64,000 nt of DNA. It comes from Pseudomonas oryzihabitans. Lineage in GTDB: Bacteria > Pseudomonadota > Gammaproteobacteria > Pseudomonadales > Pseudomonadaceae. Location of the stretch: the NCBI RefSeq assembly GCF_014522265.1, contig NZ_CP017024.1, positions 531,501-595,500 on the forward strand, read 5' to 3'. This document shows positions 62,517 through 64,000 of this stretch, in pieces; the stretch's first letter is position 1; the number at the start of each line of letters is the position of its first letter. Position numbers and translations under genes: made by a program. The notes under the pieces are model-generated. The model had not been told where the DNA came from, ran no database searches, and worked only from the letters and a program-made list of their open reading frames with translations.

Positions 62517-64000
62517 ATGTTCGGTAAATTAACTCTGGCGGATATTCCGTATCACGAGCCGATCATTCTCGTGACGTTCGTTGTGGTCGCCCTGGGCGGC
62601 CTTGGACTCATCGGGGCGCTCAGCTACTTCGGCAAGTGGGGCTATCTCTGGAAAGAGTGGCTGACCACCGTCGACCACAAGAAGATCGGCGTGATGTACT
62701 TCATCGTCGCGCTGGTCATGCTGCTCCGTGGCTTCTCCGACGCCATCCTGATGCGTAGCCAGCAGGCCATCGCCTCTGGCGGCGCCGAGGGCTACCTGCC
62801 ACCGCACCACTACGACCAGATCTTCACCGCCCACGGCGTGATCATGATCTTCTTCGTGGCGATGCCGTTCGTGGCCGGCCTGATGAATGTGGTGACACCG
62901 CTGCAGATCGGTGCCCGCGACGTGGCCTTCCCCTTCCTAAACTCACTGAGCTTCTGGCTGTTCGTGGCCGGCGCCGTGCTGATCATGATGTCGCTGTTCG
63001 TGGGCGAATTCGCCGCGACCGGCTGGGTGGCCTATCCGCCGCTGTCAGGCATCAAGTACAGTCCAGGCGTAGGGATGGACTACTACATCTGGGCCCTTCA
63101 GCTTTCCGGTATCGGGACGACCCTGACCGGCGTCAACTTCTTCGTGACCGTGCTGAAGATGCGTACCAAGGGCATGACCCTGATGCGCATGCCGATCTTC
63201 ACCTGGACCTCGTGGTGTACTGCCATTCTGATCATGGCGGCCTTCCCGATCCTGACCGTGACCCTGGCACTGCTGACCTTGGACCGTTACCTGGGCTTCC
63301 ACTTCTTCACCGCGGAAGCCGGTGGCAACCAGATGATGTACACCAACCTGATCTGGGCCTGGGGCCACCCCGAGGTATACATCCTGATCCTGCCGGCCTT
63401 CGGCGTGTTCTCGGAAGTGACCTCCACCTTCAGCAAGAAGCGTCTGTTTGGCTATGTATCGATGGTCTGGGCGACGGTAGCCATTACCGTGCTGTCCTTC
63501 ATCGTCTGGCTGCACCACTTCTTCACCATGGGTTCGGGCGGTAACGTCAACGCCTTCTTCGGCATCGCGACGATGATCATTGCGATCCCGACAGGGGTGA
63601 AGATCTTCACCTGGCTGTTCACCATGTACCAGGGTCGTATCCAGTTCACCTCGCCGATGCTCTGGACCCTGGGCTTCATCGTGACCTTCAGCATCGGCGG
63701 CATGACCGGCGTACTGCTGGCGGTACCGGGTGCGGACTTCGTGCTGCACAACAGCCTGTTCCTGATCGCCCACTTCCACAACGTGATCATCGGCGGCGCC
63801 GTGTTCGGCTACTTCGCCGGCATGATCTACTGGTTCCCGAAGGTGTTCGGCTTCAAGCTGAACGAGAAGCTGAACAAGCAGGCCTTCTGGTGTTGGCTGA
63901 TCGGTTTCTACGTCGCCTTCATGCCGCTTTACATGCTGGGCTTCATGGGCATGACCCGTCGTCTGAACCACTACGACAACCCTGACTGGCACCCCTTCCT
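62517..64000 (+). CDS. cyoB: Cytochrome bo3 ubiquinol oxidase subunit I, 3' end outside window
   Basis: The first 494 codons of the roughly 670-residue catalytic subunit, with heme b, heme o3 and CuB. Quinone-site Arg and Asp are in '[15 protein letters not shown]', His in '[15 protein letters not shown]'. CuB ligands are in '[15 protein letters not shown]' and '[11 protein letters not shown]'; the heme His pair is near '[12 protein letters not shown]'. I checked the frame at 63360 and 63771 and saw no break. It starts 3 bp after the cyoA stop, so the two are coupled; the rest of the operon (cyoC, cyoD, cyoE) should follow. Confidence 0.97.
   Translation, partial: MFGKLTLADIPYHEPIILVTFVVVALGGLGLIGALSYFGKWGYLWKEWLTTVDHKKIGVMYFIVALVMLLRGFSDAILMRSQQAIASGGAEGYLPPHHYDQIFTAHGVIMIFFVAMPFVAGLMNVVTPLQIGARDVAFPFLNSLSFWLFVAGAVLIMMSLFVGEFAATGWVAYPPLSGIKYSPGVGMDYYIWALQLSGIGTTLTGVNFFVTVLKMRTKGMTLMRMPIFTWTSWCTAILIMAAFPILTVTLALLTLDRYLGFHFFTAEAGGNQMMYTNLIWAWGHPEVYILILPAFGVFSEVTSTFSKKRLFGYVSMVWATVAITVLSFIVWLHHFFTMGSGGNVNAFFGIATMIIAIPTGVKIFTWLFTMYQGRIQFTSPMLWTLGFIVTFSIGGMTGVLLAVPGADFVLHNSLFLIAHFHNVIIGGAVFGYFAGMIYWFPKVFGFKLNEKLNKQAFWCWLIGFYVAFMPLYMLGFMGMTRRLNHYDNPDWHPF

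Overview
The window is chromosomal DNA from a Pseudomonas. The GC content is high, the gene order thrC-hom-dsbC-xerD ... rplS-trmD-rimM-rpsP-ffh is the classic Pseudomonas order, and pilB-pilC-pilD-coaE-yacG sits beside a divergent pilA. Intergenic repeats are of types common in the genus. The exact species cannot be fixed from sequence alone; a member of the P. oryzihabitans/psychrotolerans group would fit. I see no prophage, insertion sequence, CRISPR array or rRNA operon.

Layout. 0-6 kb: an aldo/keto reductase (5' end outside the window), an uncharacterised protein with a degenerate Nudix-like helix, a tautomerase-superfamily protein close to malonate semialdehyde decarboxylase, an AIM24-like protein, the cbpA-cbpM chaperone pair and zntB. 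6-9 kb: lysS and prfB, the latter with its programmed +1 frameshift. 9-16 kb: an MHS-type transporter, a GMC oxidoreductase divergent from a LysR regulator, a DUF533/TerB-like protein, a secreted NTF2-like protein and an old-yellow-enzyme reductase. 16-27 kb: recJ, yaeQ, threonine synthesis (thrC, hom), dsbC, xerD, a hotdog thioesterase, the rpsP-rimM-trmD-rplS operon and ffh. 27-33.5 kb: a 28-residue membrane peptide, a CcsA-like membrane protein, a second MHS transporter, purT, a DUF1289 protein, two Nudix hydrolases and an L,D-transpeptidase. 33.7-37.2 kb: a four-gene quaternary-amine (osmoprotectant) ABC importer. 37.2-41 kb: a gene-poor, partly AT-rich stretch with a small ORF, a secreted GH5 glycosidase and an acyltransferase-3 membrane protein, which looks like accessory DNA. 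41-53.5 kb: prfC, rmuC and the overlapping recC-recB-recD operon. 53.7-59.8 kb: yacG, coaE and the type IV pilus genes pilD, pilC, pilB and pilA. 59.8-64 kb: a Tat-exported short-chain dehydrogenase, tRNA-Thr(CGU), and cyoA-cyoB of the cytochrome bo3 ubiquinol oxidase, which runs off the end.

Two patterns cut across the window. First, four otherwise perfect genes (trmD, prfC, pilD and one ABC permease), and probably the SDR 3' end, are each broken by the loss of exactly one base in a run of G or C. Because trmD is normally essential, I read these mainly as base-calling errors. Second, four copies of a 145-230 bp element with terminal inverted repeats and a conserved central hairpin lie between genes. 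Three touch a stop codon, and two bracket the L,D-transpeptidase gene. This element family is the least explained structure here. The pilC gene also carries an AT-rich central segment unlike its ends, suggesting recombination next to pilA.
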